A DNA stretch of 64,000 nt from NCBI GenBank assembly GCA_025362495.1, contig JANYGI010000087.1, forward strand, positions 1 through 64,000. The letters run 5' to 3'. The first letter of the stretch is position 1. The number at the start of each line of letters is the position of its first letter. Shown in pieces: positions 54,950-64,000 of this stretch. This DNA is from Byssovorax sp. Its GTDB lineage: Bacteria > Myxococcota_A > Polyangia > Polyangiales > Polyangiaceae. The notes under the pieces were generated by a model. It did not search any database. It saw only the letters and a list, made by a program, of their open reading frames with translations, and was not told where the DNA came from. Made by a program: the position numbers and the translations under genes.

Positions 54950-55995
54950 GCTCGGACGAGGCGAGGGCGCGTCGCGTGGAGCGCGCGGTGGCCCTCGGCG
55001 CGCGGCTCGCCGATCGCGACGATCCCCTTGGGAAAGAGGCCCGCCGCGATCTGGTGCTCACCAGCGGGCTCTCGCGCGAAGGCGTCGAGCTGGCGCTGAC
55101 CGAGCACCTCGAGAGCGCGATCAGCAGCGACGATATGGCGTCATTACTCGCTGCCGTGAAAACCGCGCCGCGCTGTCACGTGATCCTCGCGGCCAACGTG
55201 GGCACCGCGGCGCTGCGGGCGATCGCGCTCGCGCTCGCGGCGTCGAGCGAGGTGACGATCCGACCGTCGCGGCGCGATCCGGGGCTCGCGCCGATCCTCG
55301 CGCGCGAGCTCGGGATCGCCGTCGCCGGGGAGCTCACGGCCGCTCCCGGCGACGCGCTCCACGTCTACGGATCCGACGCGACGATCGCCGAGGTGCGCGC
55401 GGCGGCGGCGCCCGGCGTGATCGTGACCGGCCACGGGACCGGCCTCGGTGTCGCCGTCATCAGCGCGGGCGTCGATCTCCGGGAGGCCGCCCGGGCGCTC
55501 GCCGCCGATGTGATCCCGTTCGATCAGCGGGGCTGCCTCTCGCCGCGGGTGGCCGTCGTCGAGGGCGACGCCGATCGCGCGGCCGCGTTCGCCGCGGCGC
55601 TGGACGCGGCCCTGCGCGACCTCGGCGAGGTCGTCCCACGCGGAGGTCTCGACGAGGCCACGCGCGCGGCGATCGCCCTCTACGGCGCGGCGATCGACGC
55701 CGTGGGCGAGCGCTTCGCCGGGCCGCAGCACGTGGTGGGGCTCGATCCTGCGCCGCGCGCGCTCCAGCTCCCACCGCCAGCGCGCGTGGTCCACGTCGTC
55801 CCGGCGCGAGCGGTCGACGCGGCGCGGCTGCTCGGGCCGTGGGCGCGCTTCATCACGACCGTGGGCTCCGCGGGCGCGGGCGCGCTGCTCGACGCGGCCC
55901 TCGCGCTCGCGCCCGAGGCTCGCCCCGCGGCGCTCGGGCGGATGCAGCGCCCGGCGCTCGACGGGCCGGTCGATCGCCGCGGCCTCGGAAAATGA
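54946..55995 (+). CDS. LuxC-type acyl-CoA/acyl-protein reductase
   Basis: 349 aa from a GTG at 54946. LuxC-family fold with FDQRGCLSPR holding the probable catalytic cysteine C197, preceded by VILAANVGTAALRAIALALAASSEVTIRPSRRD and VTGHGTGLGVAVI for cofactor binding. It should reduce an activated acyl group to an aldehyde with NADPH. Shorter than luminous-bacteria LuxC (about 480 aa), the N-terminal domain being reduced. Coupled to the LuxE-like gene and near the aminotransferase, with only 13 bases between its stop and the convergent lipoprotein gene. Confidence 0.85.
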   Translation: MSSDEARARRVERAVALGARLADRDDPLGKEARRDLVLTSGLSREGVELALTEHLESAISSDDMASLLAAVKTAPRCHVILAANVGTAALRAIALALAASSEVTIRPSRRDPGLAPILARELGIAVAGELTAAPGDALHVYGSDATIAEVRAAAAPGVIVTGHGTGLGVAVISAGVDLREAARALAADVIPFDQRGCLSPRVAVVEGDADRAAAFAAALDAALRDLGEVVPRGGLDEATRAAIALYGAAIDAVGERFAGPQHVVGLDPAPRALQLPPPARVVHVVPARAVDAARLLGPWARFITTVGSAGAGALLDAALALAPEARPAALGRMQRPALDGPVDRRGLGK

Positions 55996-56008
55996 AGCCC
56001 CGGCGCGC

Positions 56009-57799
56009 TCAGGGCCCGAGGCCGACGATCAGCGCGTCGATGTAGAGCGAGAGCAGCGGCGGGATCCCGGCGCCCAGATCGAGGTGAGTGCCATTCTCGC
56101 TGAGGAAGTAGCCGACGAAGGCCGTGTGCCCCTTGTCGTCGGCGGCGACGCCGCGCAGCGCCTGGCCGCCCGGCGTACCGATGCGGCGCGCCCACTGGTA
56201 CTTGCCCGCGCCGTCGAAGCGCGCGACCAGGACCTCGCCGTTGTAATAGCCGCCCGTGTCGGGCCCGCTCCCGTGCAACACCCCTCCTCCGAAGTCGACG
56301 CCGAGCGAGTACGAGACGTCGTAGAGCGAACCGCCGACGGTGATGTTCGACAGGGCGTCGACGGCCACCGAGATGCCGAGCTGCTGGCCCGCGTCGCCGA
56401 ACGACTTCGCCCAGAGGGGCTTGAGCGACGAGTCGAGCTTGGCGACGAAGAGATCTTCGGAGTCGATATCGGCGGTGCCGGCGCCGGCGTCGGCGCTGAC
56501 GACCACCGTGTGCAACGTGGGTAGCAGCCCGAAGGTGAGATCGTGGGTGAAAGAGCCGGTGAGGACGACGTCACCGCAGGGATCGACCGCGACGCCCGAA
56601 GCGTACTGGGTACCGTCGTTGGGGAACTGGGCGCCGAAGATCCGCGCGTCGACGTAGTCGCCCGCCGAGGTCGTCTTGAGGATGAACACGTCCTTGGCGC
56701 CGAAGCCGACGATCGGGCCCTGGCCGAAGTTCGGCGAGGCGGCGCCGCCGGCCACGTAGATGGATCCCGCGCCGTTGTGATCGACCGCGAGCGCCACCGG
56801 GTAACCGATGGAGTCTTTGTCGGCAAAGCGGGTGTCGACGAGGTACTTGTGCTGCCAGACGCAGGTGCCTTGAGCGGCGTCGAGCTCGACCAGGAAGATG
56901 CCACTCGGAACGTCGTCGATTGGCTTGATGCAGCCGAAGTCGACGGCGCCGTTGGTCATCCCCGCGAGGACGACGTGGTCCTTGCCGTCGGAGGCGACTT
57001 GCTGGATCTGCTCGTCGCCGGCGCCGCCGAAGCTCTTGCCCCACCCGACGGCGCCGGTCGCGGCGTCGAGCTCCACCACGAAGCCATCGAGCCCGGTGGC
57101 CGTCAGCGTCGTCGCGCCGAGCTTCATCACGCCTTCCATGCGACCGCTGACGAAGACATGCCCGTTCCAGTCGACGGCGAGGCCGGTCGGGTACTGATCG
57201 AGCGTGCCTTTGAAGCCCACCGCCCAGTCGGGAGAGCCGTCGGGATGGAGCTTGAGGACGAAGAGGTTGGAGCCGTCCGTCGCGCCGTCGAGCGTGTCGT
57301 ACGGGAGCGGTGAGCCCGCGAAATAGACGTCGCCCGAGGTGTACCAGCCCGCCACGTAGACGCTGCCGTCAGCCCCGTAGGCGACGGCGTTGGCGATCTC
57401 CTGGCTGCCGCCCGCCGATTGCCGCGCGAACAGGGCCTTGCTGTTGATCGGCCCCGTCGGCCCGGTCCCGTCGCACACCGGCGCGCTGCCGCCGGTGCCG
57501 GTGCTGCTCGACGAGGCCGAGCTCGTCGTCATCGCGCTCGAGCTCGACGAGGACGACGAGGGCGCGCTGCTCGTCGTGGTCGTCGTCGCGACGCCCCCCG
57601 TGCCGCCGGCGGCGCTCGATCCGGAGGCGCTCGCGGTCGCTCCGCCGCCGGTGCCGGTGCCCCCGCTCGAGGGCTCACCAGGGGTGATTCCGAAGATGAC
57701 GTTGCACGCGGACAGGAGGCCGCCGCAGAGCGCCAGCGCCGGGATGGCGCGGCGGGTCAGCCCGTGAGTCTTCGAAGCAGAAGAAGCAGAAGCTCTCAT
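56009..57799 (-). CDS. lipoprotein with Ser/Thr-rich stalk and beta-propeller-like repeats
   Basis: 596 aa. Signal and lipobox LLSAC precede about 90 residues of Ser/Thr/Gly/Ala. The remaining part holds roughly eight repeats with the pattern VA-D--G-VYVAG or FVSGR followed by DxFVxKLD or LVELDAA, e.g. SVYVAGWYTSGD, HVFVSGRMEG and AGSIYVAGGAAS, ending in LYIDALIVGLGP. This is the SBBP/beta-propeller type common in myxobacterial surface proteins. A ligand cannot be inferred. It is convergent with the LuxC-like gene. Confidence 0.85.
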   Translation of the reverse strand: MRASASSASKTHGLTRRAIPALALCGGLLSACNVIFGITPGEPSSGGTGTGGGATASASGSSAAGGTGGVATTTTTSSAPSSSSSSSSAMTTSSASSSSTGTGGSAPVCDGTGPTGPINSKALFARQSAGGSQEIANAVAYGADGSVYVAGWYTSGDVYFAGSPLPYDTLDGATDGSNLFVLKLHPDGSPDWAVGFKGTLDQYPTGLAVDWNGHVFVSGRMEGVMKLGATTLTATGLDGFVVELDAATGAVGWGKSFGGAGDEQIQQVASDGKDHVVLAGMTNGAVDFGCIKPIDDVPSGIFLVELDAAQGTCVWQHKYLVDTRFADKDSIGYPVALAVDHNGAGSIYVAGGAASPNFGQGPIVGFGAKDVFILKTTSAGDYVDARIFGAQFPNDGTQYASGVAVDPCGDVVLTGSFTHDLTFGLLPTLHTVVVSADAGAGTADIDSEDLFVAKLDSSLKPLWAKSFGDAGQQLGISVAVDALSNITVGGSLYDVSYSLGVDFGGGVLHGSGPDTGGYYNGEVLVARFDGAGKYQWARRIGTPGGQALRGVAADDKGHTAFVGYFLSENGTHLDLGAGIPPLLSLYIDALIVGLGP

Positions 57800-57910
57800 G
57801 TTGGGCGCAGCCTACACCGGCCCGGAGCGGCTGCGGAGGCTGCGCAAAAAAGCGAATGAACCCGATGATCAAGCCATCGCGCCGGACGCTCGCGGCCCGG
57901 GCGGAGCGGG

Positions 57911-58297
57911 TCAATCGACGATCACCGCGGCGTTGTAGGCGATGGCCGCCCAGCCCGCGAGGAACAGGAGGCCGCCGAGCGGCGTGATCGCCCCGAGCGC
58001 GCGGCGCCCCGTGAGCGTCATCGCGTAGAGGCTGCCCGAGAAGAGCGCGATGCCGCCCGCGAAGAGCCACGGCGCGACGGCGCTGCCGTGGTGCATCGGA
58101 TCGGGGCGCAGCGTGGAGACGCCGATCGCGAGCGCGTGGATCAGGTGGTACTGCGCGCCGGTGTTCCACCAGGCGAGGCGTTGATCGCCGTCGGACGCGG
58201 CGGCGAGCCACTTCTTGAGCCCGTGAGCGCCGAACGCGCCGAGAGCGACGCCGAGGAAGCCCAGCACGCCGGCGAGGAGGAGAGCGGTTCGATCCAT
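57911..58297 (-). CDS. DUF423 membrane protein
   Basis: 128 aa from the ATG at 58297. Four hydrophobic helices with the family motif LGVALGAFGAHGLKKWL near the N-terminus and YHLIHALAIG plus AGGIALFSGSLYAM in the middle. The family is widespread and has no established function. The gene is divergent from the DUF2169 gene, with about 120 bases between. Confidence 0.9.
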   Translation of the reverse strand: MDRTALLLAGVLGFLGVALGAFGAHGLKKWLAAASDGDQRLAWWNTGAQYHLIHALAIGVSTLRPDPMHHGSAVAPWLFAGGIALFSGSLYAMTLTGRRALGAITPLGGLLFLAGWAAIAYNAAVIVD

Positions 58298-58417
58298 GGC
58301 GCCCACTCTGCCGTGCGGCGGGCGAAGGATCACGCTGATCGTGAGGCGGCCGTTGATCTATCCTGCGCGATCGTGGGAGCGCGCGACAGAGGAGGCGGGG
58401 ACGCCGCGACGAACCCG

Positions 58418-60556
58418 ATGTCGGTGCGGGTCGCGCGGCTGTGCGCCCTCCCGATCGGTGTGCTCGCCTGGCGCGCCCCGGAGCCGACGCTCACCGTCGT
58501 GGTCAAGGCGACGTTCCTCCTCGGCGCGGGCGGTCAAGCGACGCTCGCGGCGGAGCAAGAGCCGCTGTGGCTCGATCGACCCGTCGCCGGCGGCGCGTTC
58601 GGCGATCTCGATCACGCGTGTGATTTCGTCCCGCTCAAGGCGCGTGTCGACGTGCTGCTCACGGGGCATGCGCGCTCCGAGGCGGCGATGCGCGTACTGC
58701 CCGCGGGCTTCGCCGTCGACAAGCTGCGGCGGCGCTTCTACGCAACGACCGACGAGCCCGCGATCGCGACGCCGCTGCTCGCCGAGTACCTGCGCACGGG
58801 GACCGGCGAGGTGACCCGCGTCGGCGCGCGCGCCATGTGGGCGGGGACGCTCGACGGCGCCGCGATCGTCAACGACGACGGCGTGCCGTGCGCCCCGATC
58901 CCGCGCGGCTTCGACTACGCCGCGTTCAACGTCGCGCCGCCCGAGCAGCAGCTCGAGATGCTCTCGCTCACCGCGCAGATCGTGCTCGACGGGCTCGGCC
59001 CCGGCGGTCGCGTCACCACGCGCCTGCCCGGGATCCGGCCCCGCGTCTTCGTGCTCTCGGGCAGCGGCTTCGGCGGCGCGCGCCCGCCGGACGAGGTCGT
59101 CCTTCGCTGCGACACGATCTGGATCGACGCCGATCGCAGCCTCTGCACGCTGGTGTGGCGCGGCGTCGTCCCCGCTTCGCCAGGCTCGCGCGACGCGCCC
59201 CGGCTGGTGCTCGCGCTCGACGAGGGCGATCGCAAGAAGACCTGGGCCAGGGCTCTGACCGAGCTCGACGACGCGACCTGGACCACGGCGACGCGGCCCG
59301 AAGATGCGCGTGAAGAGCCGGAAATCGAGCTCGACGACGACGAGATCGAGGCCGCTCCCGACGAGGAGAACGACGACGAAGGGCCCGCCACCGGGCGAAT
59401 GGCGCGCGTCGCGGCCGCCGCGATCGACGAGCCCATGGCGCGCGGCGACGACGACGACGCGACGCGGACGCACGTTCGCCTGCCGAACGCGCCCGAGATC
59501 GGCATCGGGATCGACGACGAGCCCTCCACGCTCCGCCGTAGCCCTGCCATTGAAGCGCCGAGCGATCGCGCCCCGCTGCTCGTGCTCGGCGGGCCCAAGG
59601 GCACGCTCGCCTCGTTCGGGGCCGCGCGTCCGCCTGGTCGACCTCAGCGACCGACGGGCCTCCGCTTCAGCCGCGCCGAGGACGTGACCGGCGTCGCGCT
59701 CACGATGACGACTCCCGCGCTGCCCGTCAAAGCACTCTCGACGCCGAGCGCGGTGGAGACGACGGCGCCCTCCTTCAAGGCACCTGTCGCGACGAATATC
59801 CAGCAAATCAAGGCTCTTTCGTTCAACGTACCCTGCGACAGCACCGCTCTGGACACCGCGCCGCTGCCGTTCAGCGTGCCTGTCGCCACGACGACGGCGC
59901 CCGAGGTGCACTGGTCGCTCGCGAAGGTCGCGGGGCGCACCGTGGGCGAGTCGATCGCGGCCGCCGACGCCGCCGCGGCGCTCGTGAATGCGACGCTCGA
60001 GCCCGCCGTGGAGGCCGCGCCGAGCGCGCTCACGATGGAGCGTTACGCCGAGATCAAGGCTGAAATCTGGGGCGGCAGCTCCGGCGCGGCCGACGTGCTC
60101 GAGCGCTACGAGCTCGACGAGGCCGTGTTCCACGAGCACGAACGAACGCTCGCTGCGGCCCTGTCGCGCGAGGCCGCCTCGGGCCAATCGACGCTGGCGC
60201 TGGCGCTCCGCGACGCGCTCGCGCTCGCCCGCGATCAGCAGCCCTCGACGGGCGAGCGCCCGCTGCGCACGCTCGAAGAGGCCTACGTCACGCTGCTCAC
60301 GGCGATCGAACGGGCCGTCGATCCCTCGGCGATCCTCGCGGCGAAAGGCGTCAGCCCGGCGTCATGGCGGCGCCTGCGCCGTCGCTTCGAAGCGCGCGCG
60401 GCAGCCGACGCGAAGCTCCGCGACGCGCTGGCGGTGCGCCTCGCGACGGCGCGAAAGGCCAGCAGCGGCGACACCGGCGGCAGCTCGAAATGGTGGAACC
60501 GACGCGAGGCAAAGCCCGCGCAGGCCACACGCGTCCCCGCGAAGCGGCGAGGCTGA
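58418..60556 (+). CDS. DUF2169 domain protein (type VI secretion-associated)
   Basis: 712 aa from the ATG at 58418. The first roughly 300 residues match DUF2169 layout: LTVVVKATFLL, DHACDFVPLKARVDVLLTGHA, VNVAPPEQQ and IWIDADRSLCTLVWRG. This domain accompanies T6SS VgrG tips as a loading adaptor. The middle (about 310-540) is acidic and low in complexity. The C-terminal roughly 170 residues (IKAEIWGGSSGAADVLERYELDEAVFHEHERTLA) are helical and recur in myxobacterial DUF2169 proteins. No vgrG or effector is near, other than the DUF6484 gene downstream. Confidence 0.85.
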   Translation: MSVRVARLCALPIGVLAWRAPEPTLTVVVKATFLLGAGGQATLAAEQEPLWLDRPVAGGAFGDLDHACDFVPLKARVDVLLTGHARSEAAMRVLPAGFAVDKLRRRFYATTDEPAIATPLLAEYLRTGTGEVTRVGARAMWAGTLDGAAIVNDDGVPCAPIPRGFDYAAFNVAPPEQQLEMLSLTAQIVLDGLGPGGRVTTRLPGIRPRVFVLSGSGFGGARPPDEVVLRCDTIWIDADRSLCTLVWRGVVPASPGSRDAPRLVLALDEGDRKKTWARALTELDDATWTTATRPEDAREEPEIELDDDEIEAAPDEENDDEGPATGRMARVAAAAIDEPMARGDDDDATRTHVRLPNAPEIGIGIDDEPSTLRRSPAIEAPSDRAPLLVLGGPKGTLASFGAARPPGRPQRPTGLRFSRAEDVTGVALTMTTPALPVKALSTPSAVETTAPSFKAPVATNIQQIKALSFNVPCDSTALDTAPLPFSVPVATTTAPEVHWSLAKVAGRTVGESIAAADAAAALVNATLEPAVEAAPSALTMERYAEIKAEIWGGSSGAADVLERYELDEAVFHEHERTLAAALSREAASGQSTLALALRDALALARDQQPSTGERPLRTLEEAYVTLLTAIERAVDPSAILAAKGVSPASWRRLRRRFEARAAADAKLRDALAVRLATARKASSGDTGGSSKWWNRREAKPAQATRVPAKRRG

Positions 60557-60642
60557 TCGCGGCTCCGCGGCGCGCGCTCGAAATGCCGCGTCCGCTCTCG
60601 AGGCCGCGTGTTAGCCTCGAATCCAGCGGAGGCAGTGCCATC

Positions 60643-61200
60643 ATGGGTGCGCAACGACGTCGAATCGATTCCCCCGACGAAGAGCAGCTCGGCGCGCCGC
60701 GGCCCGACGCTCCGAAGCTCCATGTCGCGCCGATCGTGCTGCCGGCGCCGCCGCGCGCGCCCTTCCCGTCGCCCGCCGCCGCGACGAGCGCGCCGAGCCT
60801 CTGCACCGGCCGCATCCACGCTCTCGACGGCGACGCCGTGCAGCTGGTGATCGGGACCCAGATCGTCGACGCCGCGGTCGATCCGAGCGTGCACCCCGCC
60901 GTCCTCCGCGGCGCCTCGGAGCGGGGCGAGCGCGTCCTCGCCGAGCGCGACGAGCGCGGCGCGTGGCTCATCCTCGGCGCCCTGCGCACCCAGCCGACGC
61001 CGGGGATCGACGCGGCCGACGCCTACACCATCGAGGCCGACAAGATCACGATCCGCGGCCGCAGCGAGGTGTCGATCGTCACCGAGGCCGCGGGCCTCGT
61101 CGTCCGCGCGCTGGGCGAGGTCGAGACTTACGCCGACAAGATCATCTCGCGCGCCGAGGGCGTGCACAAGATCGTCGGCCGCATTCTCCGCCTGAACTGA
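60643..61200 (+). CDS. DUF6484-like protein, type VI secretion neighbour
   Basis: 185 aa from the ATG at 60643 with GGAGG upstream. A Pro/Ala-rich segment of about 60 residues precedes a beta-rich domain: GRIHALDGDAVQLVIGTQIVDAAVDPSV, RVLAERDERGAWLILGALRT and ADKITIRGRSEVSIVTEAAGLVVRALGEVETYADKIISRAEG. The last part looks like the repetitive beta-helix of T6SS spike-associated proteins, suggesting a spike-bound role. It lies 86 bases after DUF2169, on the same strand. Confidence 0.7.
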   Translation: MGAQRRRIDSPDEEQLGAPRPDAPKLHVAPIVLPAPPRAPFPSPAAATSAPSLCTGRIHALDGDAVQLVIGTQIVDAAVDPSVHPAVLRGASERGERVLAERDERGAWLILGALRTQPTPGIDAADAYTIEADKITIRGRSEVSIVTEAAGLVVRALGEVETYADKIISRAEGVHKIVGRILRLN

Positions 61201-61275
61201 AGGCGTTCTCGCTCACGCGGACGATTTTCTTCGTCGCCGCCCAACACTCGCCCCCGGGGCGGCATCTTCGTCCCG

Positions 61276-62268
61276 ATGCTCGCGCACGAACCCTCGCAGG
61301 TCAGCCCTGAAGACTTGCTCGCTCACGCGGGCTGGCTCCGTCAGCTCGCGGGAGGCCTCGTCCGCGGCTCGGCCGATCCCGAGGATCTCGTCCAGGCCAC
61401 GTACCTCGCGGCGCTGAAGAGCCCGCCCGAGGCCGACCTGCCGATCCGCCGCTGGCTCGCCCAGGTGCTCCGCAACGTGTGGAAGATGCGCGTGCGGTCG
61501 AGCACCCGACGCGCCTTTCGCGAGACCGAGTTCGCCGCCGTCGAGTACGCCGAGGGCGCGACGTCACCCGAGGCGCTGCTCGGCCGCTTCCAGACCCAGC
61601 GGCTGCTCGCCGATCTCGTGGCCGAGCTGGAGGAGCCCTATCGGTCCACGGTCCTCCTGCGGTATCAAGAGGGCCTGTCGTCGGCGGAGATCGCCCGGAC
61701 GCAGAACGTGCCTCCGGGCACGGTGCGCTGGCGCCTGATGACGGGCCTGGAGAAGCTGCGCGAGGCGCTCGACGCGAAGAATGAAGGCGATCGCCGCGCC
61801 TGGATGGCTGTCTTGATCCCCTTCGGCAAGCCGCTCAAGGGCGCTGTCGTCAAGACGATCTCGGTGAAGCTCTTCGTCGCCGCCGCCGCCGCCCTCGCCC
61901 TCGCCGGGAGCGTGGCAGTCGTGGAGCTCGGCCGCTCGGGATCGACTCCCCCTCTGCCGGCCATGCCGCGCGCCGCCGCGGCGCCGGGAGAGCCCATCGG
62001 CGTCCCCGCGCTCTTGCCGATGCCGATCCCGCTGCCCTCGACGACACCCTCGAACGCGCCGCCCGCCGCGCCGCCGCCGAGCGTCGCGCCCGCCGCGCCG
62101 CGGCCGAAGCCCGCGCTGATCGCGCACGACAAGCCGAGCGACGCCGCTCCGAGCGTTGCGCCCGCCCCGACCGGCGCGGCGAAGGCGCCTGCGCTCCTCG
62201 ATCCGGACGCCGTCGGCGGGACGAAGACCGAGGTCGTCAACGGCGTGCTCAACCCCGGCGCCCCGTGA
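61276..62268 (+). CDS. ECF-like RNA polymerase sigma factor with membrane-spanning tail
   Basis: 330 aa. Region 2 is at about residues 20-75 (DPEDLVQATYLAAL) and region 4 at about 110-165 (LLRYQEGLSSAEIARTQNVPPGTVRWRLMTGLEKLREAL), with no anti-sigma gene adjacent. Residues 196-212 form a transmembrane helix (KLFVAAAAALALAGSVAVVELG), after which some 115 residues are Pro/Ala-rich and would be periplasmic. Membrane-tethered sigma factors of this type may need proteolytic release or periplasmic input. The nature of the signal cannot be read from the low-complexity tail. Confidence 0.85.
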   Translation: MLAHEPSQVSPEDLLAHAGWLRQLAGGLVRGSADPEDLVQATYLAALKSPPEADLPIRRWLAQVLRNVWKMRVRSSTRRAFRETEFAAVEYAEGATSPEALLGRFQTQRLLADLVAELEEPYRSTVLLRYQEGLSSAEIARTQNVPPGTVRWRLMTGLEKLREALDAKNEGDRRAWMAVLIPFGKPLKGAVVKTISVKLFVAAAAALALAGSVAVVELGRSGSTPPLPAMPRAAAAPGEPIGVPALLPMPIPLPSTTPSNAPPAAPPPSVAPAAPRPKPALIAHDKPSDAAPSVAPAPTGAAKAPALLDPDAVGGTKTEVVNGVLNPGAP

Positions 62269-62499
62269 GATCGCCGTCGGACGAGCCGCGCGAGGGCACC
62301 GCTCCCGAGCCGGCGCCCGCGGCCGACCAAGCGCCGGGCGAGCATCCGCGAATCACCGAGAAAACAAGCCCAGCGAGCGTCCCGTCCGCCCCGCTGCGCG
62401 ACGGCTGGCCCCAGCTCGACGCGTGGTGACCTCGGGCGGGCGGCGCGAAGAGAACGCGCGCCCGGCCGCTCCACGGTTGCGCACCGGTGCCCAGGTGGA

Positions 62500-63999
<1,500 letters not shown>

Positions 64000-64000
64000 G

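Overview
The window looks like chromosomal DNA of a high-GC myxobacterium (Myxococcota, most likely Polyangiales/Sorangium-Polyangium relatives). This is inferred from the very high third-position GC, long Ser/Thr/Gly-rich lipoprotein linkers, an alternative complex III/caa3/cbb3 respiratory supercluster, Pkn2-like serine/threonine kinases and paired sigma-54 small-RNA loci. No rRNA or other taxonomic marker is present, so the assignment is an inference.

Layout. Position 1-150 is the N-terminus of a P-loop ATPase on the minus strand. 301-3698 is the glycolytic run gap-pgk-tpiA followed by secG. 3748-12491 holds a GT-C type membrane glycosyltransferase, urocanate hydratase (hutU), several exported or lipid-anchored proteins of unknown role, and two tandem kappa-GST/HCCA-isomerase paralogues. 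12497-27000, all minus strand with mostly ATGA/GTGA overlaps, reads as one respiratory unit: actABCDEF (alternative complex III), a one-TM protein, SCO, ctaCDEF (caa3 oxidase, A2 type) and then a RegB/RegA redox two-component pair. Two RegA/PrrA-box-like palindromes lie just upstream of actA. 27270-34757 (minus) is a cbb3 oxidase unit: cupredoxin-like membrane protein, lipid-anchored dihaem cytochrome c, ccoN, ccoO, two small membrane proteins, a copper P-type ATPase (ccoI) and a DsbD_2/TauE-like protein. The two units would give quinol -> ACIII -> cytochrome -> caa3 for aerobic growth and a high-affinity cbb3 branch, with a redox regulator built into the first unit.

34871-49786 holds a Ser/Thr kinase, D-Ala-D-Ala ligase, a zinc MDR dehydrogenase, a PNGase-F-domain lipoprotein, a very large DUF3857 lipoprotein, murB, small membrane and lipoproteins, a PNPOx-like protein and haem genes hemE-hemY. 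A class II glutamine amidotransferase follows (49859-50695).

50696-51478 is the only long gene-free stretch and the most interesting part of the window. It carries two near-identical cassettes, each with a canonical sigma-54 (-24/-12) promoter, a bulged hairpin whose loop is T plus seven C, and a T-tract. I read them as twin sigma-54-dependent small RNAs resembling the Pxr developmental sRNA of Myxococcus xanthus. Next come an FHA-GGDEF diguanylate cyclase, a possible acid-to-amine cassette (class III aminotransferase, LuxE-like, LuxC-like), a beta-propeller lipoprotein, DUF423, a DUF2169/DUF6484 pair of type VI secretion type, and an ECF-like sigma factor with a membrane tail. The right end is a tRNA-Leu(CAA) overlapped by a convergent tyrosine integrase, the edge of an integrated element that continues beyond position 64000.
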